Shown: positions 1-8,723 of the stretch, in pieces
Position numbering within the stretch: the first letter of the stretch is position 1
How the letters are laid out: each line of letters opens with the position of its first letter
Notes under the pieces: generated by a model
Told to the model about the DNA's origin: nothing
Databases searched by the model: none
The model's input: only the letters and a program-made list of their open reading frames with translations
Position numbers and translations under genes: made by a program
Assembly: GCF_004363075.1 (NCBI RefSeq)
Contig: NZ_SNYN01000006.1
Coordinates: forward strand, 124,001 to 188,000
Origin: Actinorugispora endophytica
Lineage (GTDB): Bacteria > Actinomycetota > Actinomycetes > Streptosporangiales > Streptosporangiaceae
Length of the DNA: 64,000 bases
Reading direction: 5' to 3'

Positions 1-1375
1 CCTCCAGGCGCTCCCTGATGTCCTTCAGGAACCGCGCGGCGTCCGCGCCGTCGACGAGCCGGTGGTCGTAGCTCAGCGACAGGTACGCCATCGAGCGGAC
101 CGTGATGACCTCGCCCAGCTGCGGGTCGTCCACCACGACCGGGCGCTTCACCACGGCGCCGGTGCCCAGGATGCCCACCTGCGGCTGGTTGATGATCGGC
201 GTCTCGAACAGCGCGCCGTCGCTGCCGGTGTCGGTCAGCGTGAACGTGCCGCCGCTGAGCTCGTCGGGGTTGAGCCCGCCGGTGTGCGCGCGCTCGCTCA
301 GGTCGGCGACCTTGCGGGCCAGCCCGCCCAGGTTGAGGTCGCCGGCGTCCTTGAGCACCGGGGCCAGCATGCCGCGCTCGGTGTCCACCGTGACGGCGAG
401 GTTCTCGATGCTGTGGTAGGTGACCTCGTTGCCCTCGACGACCGCGTTGAGCTTGGGGTGCGCCTTGAGCGCCTCGACCGTGGCCAGCGCGAAGAACGGG
501 AAGAATCCCAGCTCGACGCCCTCGACGGCGGCGAACTGCTCTCCCGCCAGCGAACGCAGCCGGGCGATCTTGGTGACGTCCACCTCGACCACCTGGGTGA
601 GCTGCGCGGACGTGCTCAGCGACGCCACCATCTGCTCGGCGATGGTCTGGCGCAGCCGGGACATCGTCTCGGTGCGGCCGCGAAGGGTGGTGTCCGTGGT
701 GACGGTGCGGCGCTGGGCGGGAGCGGCCGGGGCGGCGGAGGCGGCGGCGCGCTGCCTGCGGGCGGCCTCCTGGACGTCCTGCTTGCGGATGCGGCCGCCC
801 ACACCGGTGCCCTTCACCGCGGCCAGGTCGACGCCCTCCTCGGCGGCGAGCCTGCGCACCAGCGGGGTCACGTAGGCCTCGCCGCCCGCGTCGGTGCCCG
901 AGACCTGGCCGGTTCCGCTGAGGGTCTCCAGGTCCACCGGAGGGGTCTCGTCCTCGCGGCTGCGCCGGGCCTGCGGTGCGGCGGGAGCGGGCTCCGGCTC
1001 CGGGGCGGGGGCCGGAACAGGCGCGGGGGCCTCCTGCGCGGCGGGCGCGGGAGCGGGTTCCGGCTCGGGCTCCGGCTCCGGGGCGGGCTCGGGCTCCGGC
1101 TCGGCCGCGGGGGCGCTCTCGGCCGCGGGCGCCTCGTCGGCGCCGCCGATGATCGCGATCTGCGCGCCCACCTCGACCGTCTCGTCCTCGGCGACCAGGA
1201 TCTTGGTCAGCACGCCCGAGACAGGGGAGGGGATCTCGGTGTCGACCTTGTCGGTCGAGACCTCGAGAAGCGGCTCGTCCGCCTCGACGGTGTCGCCTTC
1301 CTTCTTGAGCCACTGGGTGACAGTGCCCTCGGAGATGCTTTCGCCCAGCGCGGGCATGGAAACTGGAGTCGACAT
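1..1375 (-). CDS. sucB: 2-oxoacid dehydrogenase E2 component (dihydrolipoyl acyltransferase), 3' end outside window
   Basis: Core acyltransferase of the 2-oxoglutarate (and, in actinobacteria, often the pyruvate) dehydrogenase complex; it moves succinyl or acetyl groups from lipoate to CoA in the cytosol. 458 residues lie in the window. A single lipoyl domain (about 1-78) has the lipoylated lysine at K43 in [11 protein letters not shown] long Ala/Pro/Glu linker follows (about 79-165), then a peripheral-subunit-binding domain (167-204) and the acyltransferase domain ending with the catalytic motif DHRLVDG (H438). The protein is cut only a few residues after this. The ATG at 1375 is preceded by AAGAGG. 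It lies downstream of lpdA on the same strand. One lipoyl domain is fewer than some actinobacterial homologues carry. Family is certain; SucB versus DlaT naming is not. Confidence 0.95.
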   Translation of the reverse strand, partial: MSTPVSMPALGESISEGTVTQWLKKEGDTVEADEPLLEVSTDKVDTEIPSPVSGVLTKILVAEDETVEVGAQIAIIGGADEAPAAESAPAAEPEPEPAPEPEPEPEPAPAPAAQEAPAPVPAPAPEPEPAPAAPQARRSREDETPPVDLETLSGTGQVSGTDAGGEAYVTPLVRRLAAEEGVDLAAVKGTGVGGRIRKQDVQEAARRQRAAASAAPAAPAQRRTVTTDTTLRGRTETMSRLRQTIAEQMVASLSTSAQLTQVVEVDVTKIARLRSLAGEQFAAVEGVELGFFPFFALATVEALKAHPKLNAVVEGNEVTYHSIENLAVTVDTERGMLAPVLKDAGDLNLGGLARKVADLSERAHTGGLNPDELSGGTFTLTDTGSDGALFETPIINQPQVGILGTGAVVKRPVVVDDPQLGEVITVRSMAYLSLSYDHRLVDGADAARFLKDIRERLE

Positions 1376-1413
1376 CGGGTCCTCTTGTGTGAACTGTCGT
1401 GGAACGAGAAGAA

Positions 1414-1452
1414 GGGCAGCGGGCGGGAGCCCGTAGGACCCGCCCGCTGCCC
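1414..1452 (-). terminator. Hairpin between lpdA and sucB
   Basis: Perfect 14-bp inverted repeat (arms 1414-1427 and 1439-1452, 11-nt loop) in the lpdA-sucB gap. There is no U-tract, so it may lower readthrough into sucB or protect the lpdA transcript end rather than fully terminate. Confidence 0.5.
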
Positions 1453-1469
1453 ACGGCGGGAGAGGTCAA

Positions 1470-2849
1470 TCAGTCGTGCACGTGCAGCGGCTTGCCCGCC
1501 AGCGCCATGTGCGCCTCGCCCAGGGCCTCGGACTGGGTCGGGTGCGGGTGGATCAGCTGCGCGACCTCGGAGGGCAGGGCCTCCCAGTTGTAGATCAGCT
1601 GGCTCTCGGTGATCAGTTCGCCGACGCGACTGCCGACCATGTGCACGCCCAGGACGGGGCCGTCCTTGGCCGCGATGACCTTGACCGCGCCCTGCGTCTG
1701 CAGGATCTGGCTCTTGCCGTTGCCGCCGAGGTTGTAGACGAACTCGGTGGTCTCGATCCCGCGCTCGGCGGCGATCTTGGAGGTGATGCCGACGGAGGCG
1801 ACCTCGGGCTCGCTGTAGGTGACGCGGGGGACGCCGTCGTAGTCGATGTTGACCGGGTTGAGCCCGGCGATGTGCTCGGCCACGAAGATGCCCTCGGCGA
1901 AGCCGACGTGCGCCAGCTGGAGGGTCGGGATGAGGTCGCCGACGGCGTAGATGTTGCCGACACCGGTGTGCAGGTTCTCGTCCACCTGGACGAAGCCGCG
2001 CTCCATCCGGATCCCGGCCTCCTCGAAGCCCAGGCCCTCGGACACCGGGCCGCGGCCCACGGCCACCAGCAGCAGCTCGGCCTCGACGGTCTTGCCGCCC
2101 TTGAGGGTCAGGCTGACACCGGAGTCGGTGGTCTTGACGCTCTCGTACGGGGTGCCCAGCTCGTACTTGATGCCGCGCTTGCGGAACGCGCGCTCGAGCA
2201 GCTTGGAGCTGGACTCCTCCTCGACCGGGACCAGGTGGGGCAGGGCCTCGACGATGGTGACCTCGGCGCCGAAGGAGCGCCACACGCTCGCGAACTCCAC
2301 GCCGATGACGCCGCCGCCGAGCACGATCACGGACTCGGGGACGCGGTCGAGACGCAGGGCCTCGTAGCTGGAGATGATCTTCTCGCCGTCCAGCTCCAGG
2401 CCGGGGAGGGTCCGCGACTTGGAGCCGGTGGCCAGCAGGATGTTGGCGCCCTTGTAGACGGCGCCGTTCACGGTCACCTCGTCGGTGCCCGTCAGCCTGC
2501 CCTCGCCCTCGACGATGGTGATGCCGTGCGACTTGAGCAGACCGGTCAGGCCGCGGTGCAGACCACCGACGACCTTGTCCTTGTACTTGTGCACGCCCTG
2601 CATGTCGATGCCCTGGAGGCTGGCCTGGACACCGAACGTCTCGCTCTCGCGGGCGTTGTCGGCGACCTCGCCGGCGTGCAGCAGGGCCTTGGTCGGGATG
2701 CATCCGTAGTGCAGGCAGGTGCCGCCGAGCTTGTCTTTCTCGATCAGGGCGACACTCTTGCCCAGCTCGGAGGCGCGGATGGCGGCCGCGTAGCCACCGC
2801 TGCCCGCGCCGAGGATGACGAGGTCGAATGTGCCGCCGCTCTCACTCAC
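1470..2849 (-). CDS. lpdA: Dihydrolipoyl dehydrogenase (E3)
   Basis: FAD-dependent E3 that reoxidises dihydrolipoamide of the 2-oxoacid dehydrogenase complexes using NAD+. 459 residues, normal length. The N-terminal FAD-binding glycine motif GAGSGG is at 14-19. The redox-active disulfide is C45/C50 in GGTCLHYGCIPTK, and the C-terminal catalytic His-Glu motif HPHPTQSE is at about 434-441. The GTG at 2849 is chosen because AAGGAG sits 10 nt upstream; an ATG 16 codons earlier has no such site. It lies directly upstream of sucB, which supplies the lipoyl substrate, and downstream of pepA on the same strand. Confidence 0.96.
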   Translation of the reverse strand: MSESGGTFDLVILGAGSGGYAAAIRASELGKSVALIEKDKLGGTCLHYGCIPTKALLHAGEVADNARESETFGVQASLQGIDMQGVHKYKDKVVGGLHRGLTGLLKSHGITIVEGEGRLTGTDEVTVNGAVYKGANILLATGSKSRTLPGLELDGEKIISSYEALRLDRVPESVIVLGGGVIGVEFASVWRSFGAEVTIVEALPHLVPVEEESSSKLLERAFRKRGIKYELGTPYESVKTTDSGVSLTLKGGKTVEAELLLVAVGRGPVSEGLGFEEAGIRMERGFVQVDENLHTGVGNIYAVGDLIPTLQLAHVGFAEGIFVAEHIAGLNPVNIDYDGVPRVTYSEPEVASVGITSKIAAERGIETTEFVYNLGGNGKSQILQTQGAVKVIAAKDGPVLGVHMVGSRVGELITESQLIYNWEALPSEVAQLIHPHPTQSEALGEAHMALAGKPLHVHD

Positions 2850-2910
2850 GGGAAGGACACTCCTTGGTTTGTTTTCTCGGTGTGCGGGTTCACCCACACC
2901 GCTGCTGAGG

Positions 2911-2933
2911 CCGGGCGCGGCTCATGCGCCCGG
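2911..2933 (-). terminator. Short hairpin after pepA
   Basis: Arms CCGGGCGC/GCGCCCGG separated by 7 nt, just past the pepA stop codon at 2946. No T-run follows. Possible weak terminator in the pepA-lpdA gap. Confidence 0.35.
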
Positions 2934-2945
2934 CCCTGGGGCTAT

Positions 2946-4439
2946 TCAGTTGCCGGCGAAGGACTCGGCCAGACGTACGAGGGTACGTGTCGCGGCGCCG
3001 GTCCCTCCCTTGGGGGTGTACCCGTACGGGCCGGCCTGGTTGAAGGCCGGACCGGCGATGTCCAGGTGGGCCCACCTGACGCCTTCGGAGACGAACTCCT
3101 TCAGGAAGATCCCGGCGCTGAGCATGCCGCCCCAGCGCTCCCCGGCGACGTTGGCGATGTCGGCCACCGCCGAGTCCAGGCCCTTCCGCAGGTCTTCGGG
3201 CAGCGGCATGGGCCAGGCGTTCTCGCCCGCGGCCTCCGCGGCGGCGACGACCTGCTCGCGCACCGCGTCGTCGTTGGCCATCACCGCGAAGACGCGGGTG
3301 CCCAGCGCGACCAGCTGCGCGCCGGTCAGCGTCGCCACGTCCACGATCAGGTCCGGCGCGTCCTCGTGCGCCCGCACGAGAGCGTCGGCCATGACCAGGC
3401 GGCCCTCGGCGTCGGTGTTGAGCACCTCGACGGTCTTGCCGCCGTAGACGGTCAGCACGTCCGAGGGGCGCTGCGCGGTGCCGCTGGGCATGTTCTCGGC
3501 GATCGCGAGGTACCCGACCACGTTCACGACCGGTCCGATCGCGGCGATGGCGCGCATCGCGGCCAGGACCGCGGCGGCGCCGCCCATGTCGGACTTCATC
3601 CACTCCATCGACCCGGCGGGCTTCAGGGACAGGCCGCCCGAGTCGAAGGTGATGCCCTTGCCGACGAAGGCGATCGTCCTGGCCGCCTCGGGGTGGCGGT
3701 AGGCCAGGCGCACCAGGCGCGGCGGGTTCGCGGACCCCTGGCCGACGCCGACGATGCCGCCGTAGCCGCCTTCGGCGAGGGCCTGCTCGTCCAGGGTCTC
3801 CACGTCCAGGCCGCTCTCCCGGGCGACCTGCTCGGCGACTCCGGCGAGGTCCTCGGGGTGCAGGTCGGCGGGCGCGGTGTTCACGAGGTCCCGGGCCAGG
3901 TTCACCGAGGACGCCAGGACCTCGGCGCGCTCGACGGCCGCGGCCGCGTCGTCGGCGGCGCTGACCACGAGCAGGGATTCGGCGGGGGCGTCGGTCTCAC
4001 CGGTGCGGTAGCGGTCGAAGGCGTACCCGCCCAGCAGCGCGCCCAGCGCCGCGGCGGCCGCCTGCTCGCCGGTCCGCGCGGGCAGCGCGAGCGCGATCCG
4101 GGACTTGCCGCCCAGGGCGCGCAGCGCGGCGCCGGCGGCGCGGGACACGGTGTCCGGGGCGGTGTCGGCGCCGTCCTCGGGGGCCGGGCCGAGCCCGACC
4201 GCGACCACCACCGGTGCCGTGACGGCGCCCAGGGCGGGGACGGTGCGCACCTCCTCGGCGGCCCCGGTCGCACCCAGCAGGGCCAGCGCCCGGCCGAGTC
4301 CGCCTGTGAAGGCGGAATCGATGTCGTGAGCGCCCGACGCGGGCTCCGGGCCATCGGCTCCGGAGTGGTAGCCGACGACTACCGCGTCGACGTCGAGCGA
4401 ACTTGGGGACTCCGTAATGACTGCCAGCGACGTGCTCAC
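2946..4439 (-). CDS. pepA: Leucyl aminopeptidase (M17 family)
   Basis: Cytosolic two-metal aminopeptidase that removes N-terminal residues from peptides. 497 residues, typical of M17. The C-terminal catalytic domain carries the metal/bicarbonate region GKGITFDSGGLSLKP and the family signature NTDAEGRL (near residue 345), which supplies Asp and Glu metal ligands and the catalytic Arg. The GTG at 4439 is used because the protein then begins VSTSLAVITESPSSL, like family members; the open frame runs further upstream through unconserved GC-rich sequence. It sits between cobS (upstream) and lpdA (downstream), all on the minus strand. In M. tuberculosis the orthologue is also near dlaT and cobS (from memory). 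Confidence 0.95.
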   Translation of the reverse strand: MSTSLAVITESPSSLDVDAVVVGYHSGADGPEPASGAHDIDSAFTGGLGRALALLGATGAAEEVRTVPALGAVTAPVVVAVGLGPAPEDGADTAPDTVSRAAGAALRALGGKSRIALALPARTGEQAAAAALGALLGGYAFDRYRTGETDAPAESLLVVSAADDAAAAVERAEVLASSVNLARDLVNTAPADLHPEDLAGVAEQVARESGLDVETLDEQALAEGGYGGIVGVGQGSANPPRLVRLAYRHPEAARTIAFVGKGITFDSGGLSLKPAGSMEWMKSDMGGAAAVLAAMRAIAAIGPVVNVVGYLAIAENMPSGTAQRPSDVLTVYGGKTVEVLNTDAEGRLVMADALVRAHEDAPDLIVDVATLTGAQLVALGTRVFAVMANDDAVREQVVAAAEAAGENAWPMPLPEDLRKGLDSAVADIANVAGERWGGMLSAGIFLKEFVSEGVRWAHLDIAGPAFNQAGPYGYTPKGGTGAATRTLVRLAESFAGN

Positions 4440-4636
4440 GACCTCGATGCTAGCCCTTGCGACGTGCGGCCGGGCACGCGGCTCCCGGGGGCGCGCGCAG
4501 ATCCGCTCGGGAACGGGCGGGAGCGTCCGGCCGCGCGCGGCCGCGGCCCCGTCCGTCCCGTCGCCTCTCCCATGGGCTTTGGCGCCCGCCCGGCCTGGGA
4601 GCGCGAGTGAGTCGGTGTGAAGAAATGTGACGCTGG

Positions 4637-5437
4637 CTACAGAGCCGCCGCGGCGACCAGGGCCGCGGCCGCGGCGGTCTCGGCCAGCGCGCCCAGCACG
4701 TCGCCGGTGACGCCGCCCAGGCGGCGGCGGACGTGCAGCAGCAGGACGGCCGCCGCGGCCAGGCCCACCGCGACCGCGACCGCCCACGCCGCGCCCAGCA
4801 GCCCGATCGACAGCGCGGCGCAGGTGGCCGCGGCGGCGGCCCCGTAGGGCACGCTCCGCGCCACGAACGCGCCCAGTCCTTCGGGCCGCGCCGCGCGGAC
4901 CCAGGGGGTGCACGCCCAGGTGATGGCCAGCCGCCCCGACAGCAGCGCCGCGGCCAGGCCCAGCGCGCCCGCCACCGGACCGCGCTCGGCCAGCGCGCCC
5001 AGGGCCAGGACCTGGACCAGGACCGCGAACACCAGGGCGACGACGCCGAACGGGCCGATGTCCGAGCGCTTCATGACCTCCAGAGCCCCTTCGGCGGGGC
5101 GCCCGCTGCCCAGGCCGTCGGCGACGTCGGCCAGCCCGTCCAGGTGCAGCCCCCGGGTGAGCAGGGCCAGCGCCCCGACCGCGAGGGCCGCCGCCAGCAG
5201 CGGCTCCAGCCCGGCCAGGAGCGCCCCGGCCAGCACCAGCGAACCGAGCCCCGCCAAGAGCACCGCGACGACCGGGGCCAGCGCCATCGCCCAGGCGGCG
5301 GTGGTCCTGTCCACCCGGTCCACCCGCACCGGGACGGCCGTCAGCGTCCCCAGCGCCATGCGGAGCCCGGCGGCGCAGTCGCGCAGAACCCCTGCCGCCC
5401 CCGCTCCCGCCCCCGAGGAGCCGTCCGAGGAGGTCAC
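4637..5437 (-). CDS. cobS: Adenosylcobinamide-GDP ribazoletransferase (cobalamin synthase)
   Basis: Membrane enzyme that joins adenosylcobinamide-GDP to alpha-ribazole, the last nucleotide-loop step of cobalamin assembly. 266 residues with several hydrophobic helices. The family motif HLDGLADVADGLGSG lies near residue 80, and GGVTGDVLGA near the C-terminus. The GTG at 5437 overlaps the TGA stop of cobU in a GTGA arrangement, so the two are translationally coupled. CobU makes its substrate. The C-terminus is Ala-rich. Start codon and family are well supported. Confidence 0.95.
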   Translation of the reverse strand: MTSSDGSSGAGAGAAGVLRDCAAGLRMALGTLTAVPVRVDRVDRTTAAWAMALAPVVAVLLAGLGSLVLAGALLAGLEPLLAAALAVGALALLTRGLHLDGLADVADGLGSGRPAEGALEVMKRSDIGPFGVVALVFAVLVQVLALGALAERGPVAGALGLAAALLSGRLAITWACTPWVRAARPEGLGAFVARSVPYGAAAAATCAALSIGLLGAAWAVAVAVGLAAAAVLLLHVRRRLGGVTGDVLGALAETAAAAALVAAAAL

Positions 5438-6516
5438 GGAAGCCGCACGACGCGTCCGGCGGTGGCCAGCAGGACCTCCTCGGACTCGGCCGACAGCAGC
5501 TGGTTGACCCGCCCCAGCCAGTCGCGGAACAGGCCGCCGCTCACCGTCGCGGGAACCACGCCCGAGCCCACCTCGTTGGTCACGGCCACCACGTGGGCCC
5601 CGCACTCCCGCCACACCGCGACCAGCTCGTCCACGCGCGCGGCCAGCGCGTCCGCCGCGGAGGCGGGCGCGTCCTCGTCCCACATCCCGCACTCGGCCAT
5701 GGTCCCGGCCAGCCAGGTGCCCAGGCAGTCGAACAGCACCGCGCCGCGGGCCTCCTTCAGGACCCCGACGGCGTCGAGGGTCTCGGCGGTGCGCCACCAC
5801 GGCGGGCGGCGCTCCCGGTGCGCGGCGACCCGACGGGCCCAGGCCGGGTCGGCGGCCTCGTCGGGGGCCGGCCCCGCGGCCAGGTAGAGCACGTCGGGCT
5901 CGCCCAGCAGCCGCCGCTCGGCCTCGGCGGACTTGCCCGAACGGGCGCCACCGGTGATCAGCACCCGGTACGGGCCGCGCACGCGTGGCGGCGGCCAGGT
6001 CGAGGGAGGGCAGGTCAGGTCCTGGCCGTCCGACGGCGCGAGGGCCCCCCACATCCGGGCGCGGCGGGCGAACTCGGCGGGGGAGTGCACCCGGTGGTCG
6101 CCGCCCACGGCCACCACGGCGGTGGTGAACCCCACGACCCCGGCCCGCCGCAGCGCGCCGATCGTCTCGGGCGACTCCACCGCGTCCACCACCACCAGGT
6201 CGACCTGGTGGGCGGGGGAGGGGTCGTCGGGGCCGGCGTCCTCGGGCGGCGCGCAGGGGGCGCCGGGGCGCGCGTACAGCAGACGCCCCCCGTCGGGGCC
6301 GTCCACCCGGACGCCGTACGCGGTGCGGGCCACCGAGTACCCCGCGGGGAGGCGGCGGGGGAGGGGGGAGTCGGAGGAGGAGAGGCTGAAGGCGCCGTCC
6401 ACGGTCACCCGCACGGGGAGGCGGCGGTGGTGCGACGCCCGGTTGCAGGAGGCGCAGCGGCAGTTGGGGGCGGGCCACCCGGCGGGCCCCGCCGTTCCCG
6501 CGAGACGGATACGCAC
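5434..6516 (-). CDS. cobU: Bifunctional adenosylcobinamide kinase/guanylyltransferase with N-terminal extension
   Basis: CobU phosphorylates adenosylcobinamide and then transfers GMP to it, making the substrate for CobS. The C-terminal ~170 residues form the enzyme: P-loop GGARSGKS, FDCLGTWL, and TNEVGSGVVP near the substrate pocket. The first ~185 residues are an extra domain that starts GTAGPAGWPAPNCRCASCNR. This resembles the opening of metallo-beta-lactamase-fold proteins of the PqqB type but lacks an HxHxDH motif. Such a fusion is usual in actinobacterial CobU (from memory). GTG 6516 is preferred because it aligns with that domain's start; ATG 6534 is an alternative. No good ribosome site is visible, so the gene may be leaderless. 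Confidence 0.9.
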   Translation of the reverse strand: MRIRLAGTAGPAGWPAPNCRCASCNRASHHRRLPVRVTVDGAFSLSSSDSPLPRRLPAGYSVARTAYGVRVDGPDGGRLLYARPGAPCAPPEDAGPDDPSPAHQVDLVVVDAVESPETIGALRRAGVVGFTTAVVAVGGDHRVHSPAEFARRARMWGALAPSDGQDLTCPPSTWPPPRVRGPYRVLITGGARSGKSAEAERRLLGEPDVLYLAAGPAPDEAADPAWARRVAAHRERRPPWWRTAETLDAVGVLKEARGAVLFDCLGTWLAGTMAECGMWDEDAPASAADALAARVDELVAVWRECGAHVVAVTNEVGSGVVPATVSGGLFRDWLGRVNQLLSAESEEVLLATAGRVVRLP

Positions 6517-6620
6517 ATCGACAGTTAACCGCATCGGTGGAGTCGCGGCCGTTTTCGGGAGGGCGCCGGCGGATAGGCTCCCTCGTGATCCGGGCGGTCC
6601 GGTGCGGAGGAGAGGTTGCC

Positions 6621-6824
6621 GTGGCGTGGAACTGGCGGTACGAGACGGCCGATGGCACGGTGCTGGAGGGCGGGGCCCCCGAGGAGCCGTTCTCCTCGCG
6701 GGGCGACGCCGAGAGCTGGCTGGGCGAGAGCTGGCGGGAACTGCGCGCCGCCGGAACCGAGCGGGTGACGCTGCTGGAGGAGGACGCCCCGGTCTACACG
6801 ATGGCCCTGAACGAAGAGGTCTGA
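6621..6824 (+). CDS. Small conserved actinobacterial protein of unknown function
   Basis: 67-residue acidic protein beginning VAWNWRYETADGTVLEGG. It has no cysteine pair, signal peptide or membrane segment, and looks like one small alpha/beta domain with several Trp and Glu residues. The GTG at 6621 has GGAGAGG upstream at good distance; the longer open frame to 6537 runs into the cobU promoter region and is less likely. It is transcribed divergently from cobU. Its 3' end is followed at once by a 29-bp palindrome. I do not recognise a function. Confidence 0.7.
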   Translation: MAWNWRYETADGTVLEGGAPEEPFSSRGDAESWLGESWRELRAAGTERVTLLEEDAPVYTMALNEEV

Positions 6825-6825
6825 C

Positions 6826-6897
6826 CTCCCGCTGATCGTGGCCTTCTCGGGGTCGCGAAAGCGGTTGAGACCCCGAGAAGGCCGCGATCAGCGGGAG
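6826..6897. terminator. Long palindrome, likely bidirectional terminator (repeat family 1, copy 1)
   Basis: Arms 6826-6854 and 6869-6897 pair over 29 bp with one mismatch around a 14-nt loop. It lies between two convergent genes. The core GATCGTGGCCTTCTCGGGGT closely matches the palindrome at 15496-15569, so it is both a terminator candidate and a dispersed repeat. Confidence 0.75.
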
Positions 6898-6915
6898 AGT
6901 GCCGTCAAGCGGACG

Positions 6916-7920
6916 TCAGGGGCGCTCCTCGGGGCTCCGGGTCAGGGACGGGTCGCGTCGGACGGAGGCGCCCAGCAGGTCGTCGACGCGGCGCAGCAGT
7001 CCGGCGTCCAGCTTCACACCGGAGGCCTTCACGTTGTCGCGCACCTGCTCGGGGCGCGTGGCGCCGATGATCGCCGAGGACACGTTCGGGTTCTGCAGCA
7101 CCCACGCCACCGCGAGCTGGGCCGGGGTCAGCCCGGCCTCGGCGGCCAGCGGGAGCAGGCCCTGCACGCGCTCCAGCAGCTCCTGGTCGTCCAGGAAGCG
7201 CTTCATGAAGTTCGCGCCGGACTTCTCGTCGGTGGCCCGCGAACCCGCCGGGGGCTCCTGTCCCGGCTTGTACTTGCCGGTCAGCAGGCCCTGGGCGATC
7301 GGCGACCAGACGACCTGCCCGACGCCCTCGCGCTCGCACACCGGGACGACCTCGGACTCGATCACCCGCCACAGCATGTTGTACTGCGGCTGGTTCGACA
7401 CGATCCGGTCCAGGCCCATCTCGTCGGCGATCCGCAGGGCGCGCTCGATCTCCTCGGCGCGCCACTCCGAGACGCCGATGTACAGGACCTTGCCCTGGCG
7501 GACCAGGTCGTCGAAGGCCCGCAGCGTCTCCTCGAGCGGGGTCGCGTAGTCGAACCGGTGCGCCTGGTAGAGGTCCAGGTAGTCGGTGCCGAGACGGCGC
7601 AGGGAGGCCTCGACGCCGCGCACGATGTGCTTGCGGGACAGGCCGCGGTCGTTCCGGCCCGTCCCCATGGGCCAGAAGAGCTTGGAGAAGATCTCCAGGC
7701 CGTCCCGTCGCTCGCCCTTGAGGGCGCGCCCCAGGACCTCTTCGGCGCGGCCCTGGGCGTACACGTCCGCGGTGTCGAACGTGGTGACGCCCTCGTCCAG
7801 CGCGGCGCGCACGCACGAGACGGCCGCGTCCTCCTCGACCTGGGAGCCGTGCGTGATCCAGTTCCCGTAGGAGATCTCGCTGACGACGAGGCCGCTGTTG
7901 CCAAGATGACGGAATTCCAT
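6916..7920 (-). CDS. Aldo/keto reductase, Kv-beta/YghZ-like
   Basis: NADPH-dependent oxidoreductase with a TIM-barrel fold acting on carbonyl compounds; substrate unknown. 334 residues. The catalytic tetrad can be placed: Asp and Tyr in TFDTADVYAQG (about 47-57), Lys in EIFSKLFWP (about 80), His in DLYQAHRFD (about 121). The cofactor region SAIIGATRPEQV lies near the C-terminus. It starts with ATG at 7920. It is isolated on the minus strand, 46 bp after the DUF3043 gene, so the two may be co-transcribed. It shares the terminator palindrome at 6826 with the convergent small gene. Confidence 0.9.
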   Translation of the reverse strand: MEFRHLGNSGLVVSEISYGNWITHGSQVEEDAAVSCVRAALDEGVTTFDTADVYAQGRAEEVLGRALKGERRDGLEIFSKLFWPMGTGRNDRGLSRKHIVRGVEASLRRLGTDYLDLYQAHRFDYATPLEETLRAFDDLVRQGKVLYIGVSEWRAEEIERALRIADEMGLDRIVSNQPQYNMLWRVIESEVVPVCEREGVGQVVWSPIAQGLLTGKYKPGQEPPAGSRATDEKSGANFMKRFLDDQELLERVQGLLPLAAEAGLTPAQLAVAWVLQNPNVSSAIIGATRPEQVRDNVKASGVKLDAGLLRRVDDLLGASVRRDPSLTRSPEERP

Positions 7921-7966
7921 ACCGGGCAGACTAGTCAGTACGGAGGGTTCGCGCCCGTAACCGGTC

Positions 7967-8566
7967 TCAGCGGCGGTGCTTGGAGAGGAACTCCTCGCCC
8001 ACGTTCACCCGGGGCTTGGGCAGGCGCAGCTTGCGGATCTGCAGCTGGCGCATCACGCCGTACATGCCCGCGCCGCGCACGTTCTCGGTCTCCTTGGGGT
8101 AGCGCTCGGCGATCAGCTTCTTGATCCGGCGCGAGGTGAAGAAGCCCTCGACGACCATGGTCGCGATCATCGCGGGCCACACCACGTAGGTGGCGCCCAG
8201 CTGAAGCTCGGGGACCGGCAGGAACAGGAGCAGGATGATGACCAGGGAGAAGTACAGGAAGAACTCGCTGATGGAGCGGCGCGAGTCGACGTAGTCCCGG
8301 GCGAGAGCCCGCGCGGCGCCGAGGTCCTGGGGACGGACGTAGCGGTCCTCGGGGTTCTTGGACAGCCCGGCGCGCTGGCGCTGCACTCGGCGGCGCTCCC
8401 GCTCCCGGTACTGCTTATAGGCTTCTTTGCGGGTCTGGGGCGCGGCCAGCGGCCTGCGGAGATTGTTGGCGGACTCGCTGCGCTTGGGCGTGGGAGCCTG
8501 CTTCTTCTCTGAGACGTTCTTGGCGCGGGGCGCCTGGTCGGCCTCGGAACTGGCGGAGCTGCTCAT
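7967..8566 (-). CDS. DUF3043 family membrane protein
   Basis: 199-residue protein. The N-terminal ~100 residues are soluble and strongly charged, rich in Lys/Arg (RKEAYKQYRERERRRVQRQR). Two hydrophobic segments follow (about 112-132, FFLYFSLVIILLLFLPVP, and about 137-155). The C-terminal tail is basic. This matches the actinobacterial DUF3043 family (M. tuberculosis Rv2206 type), whose role is unknown. The ATG at 8566 is preferred over an upstream start because it has AGCAGG just before it and gives the family's usual N-terminus. It is divergent from pspA, and in M. tuberculosis it also lies near glxK and cobS (from memory). Confidence 0.85.
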   Translation of the reverse strand: MSSSASSEADQAPRAKNVSEKKQAPTPKRSESANNLRRPLAAPQTRKEAYKQYRERERRRVQRQRAGLSKNPEDRYVRPQDLGAARALARDYVDSRRSISEFFLYFSLVIILLLFLPVPELQLGATYVVWPAMIATMVVEGFFTSRRIKKLIAERYPKETENVRGAGMYGVMRQLQIRKLRLPKPRVNVGEEFLSKHRR

Positions 8567-8643
8567 AACCTGCTCTTGGGATGCTGGGGCGGAGCGACGA
8601 CGGAACACCTCATCAGGGTAACCGCTCCGAGCTTCATGGCGGC

Positions 8644-8655
8644 CTCTTGCAAGAG
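8644..8655. promoter_or_regulatory. 12-bp perfect palindrome in the pspA/DUF3043 divergent region
   Basis: CTCTTGCAAGAG reads the same on both strands, about 70 bp upstream of the pspA ATG. It is a plausible dimeric repressor or activator site for the psp genes. No regulator can be named from sequence. Confidence 0.35.
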
Positions 8656-8723
8656 CGCGTAGGGTTGGGAGAAGCGCCCGCTGGGAACAGCCGATACGGA
8701 CCGAGAAGAGGACGGCCACGCCG

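Noticed and set aside
1000-1110. Short-period repeats (GGCTCCGG units) that look like a repeat array
   Set aside because: They encode the Glu-Pro/Ala-Pro linker of the E2 protein; no spacers or regular repeat length, so not CRISPR.
1476-4610. Very long plus-strand open frame (about 1040 codons) opposite lpdA and pepA
   Set aside because: It is antisense to two genes with clear family motifs, and its composition (His/Asp/Gly/Leu repeats) is what reversed high-GC codons give.
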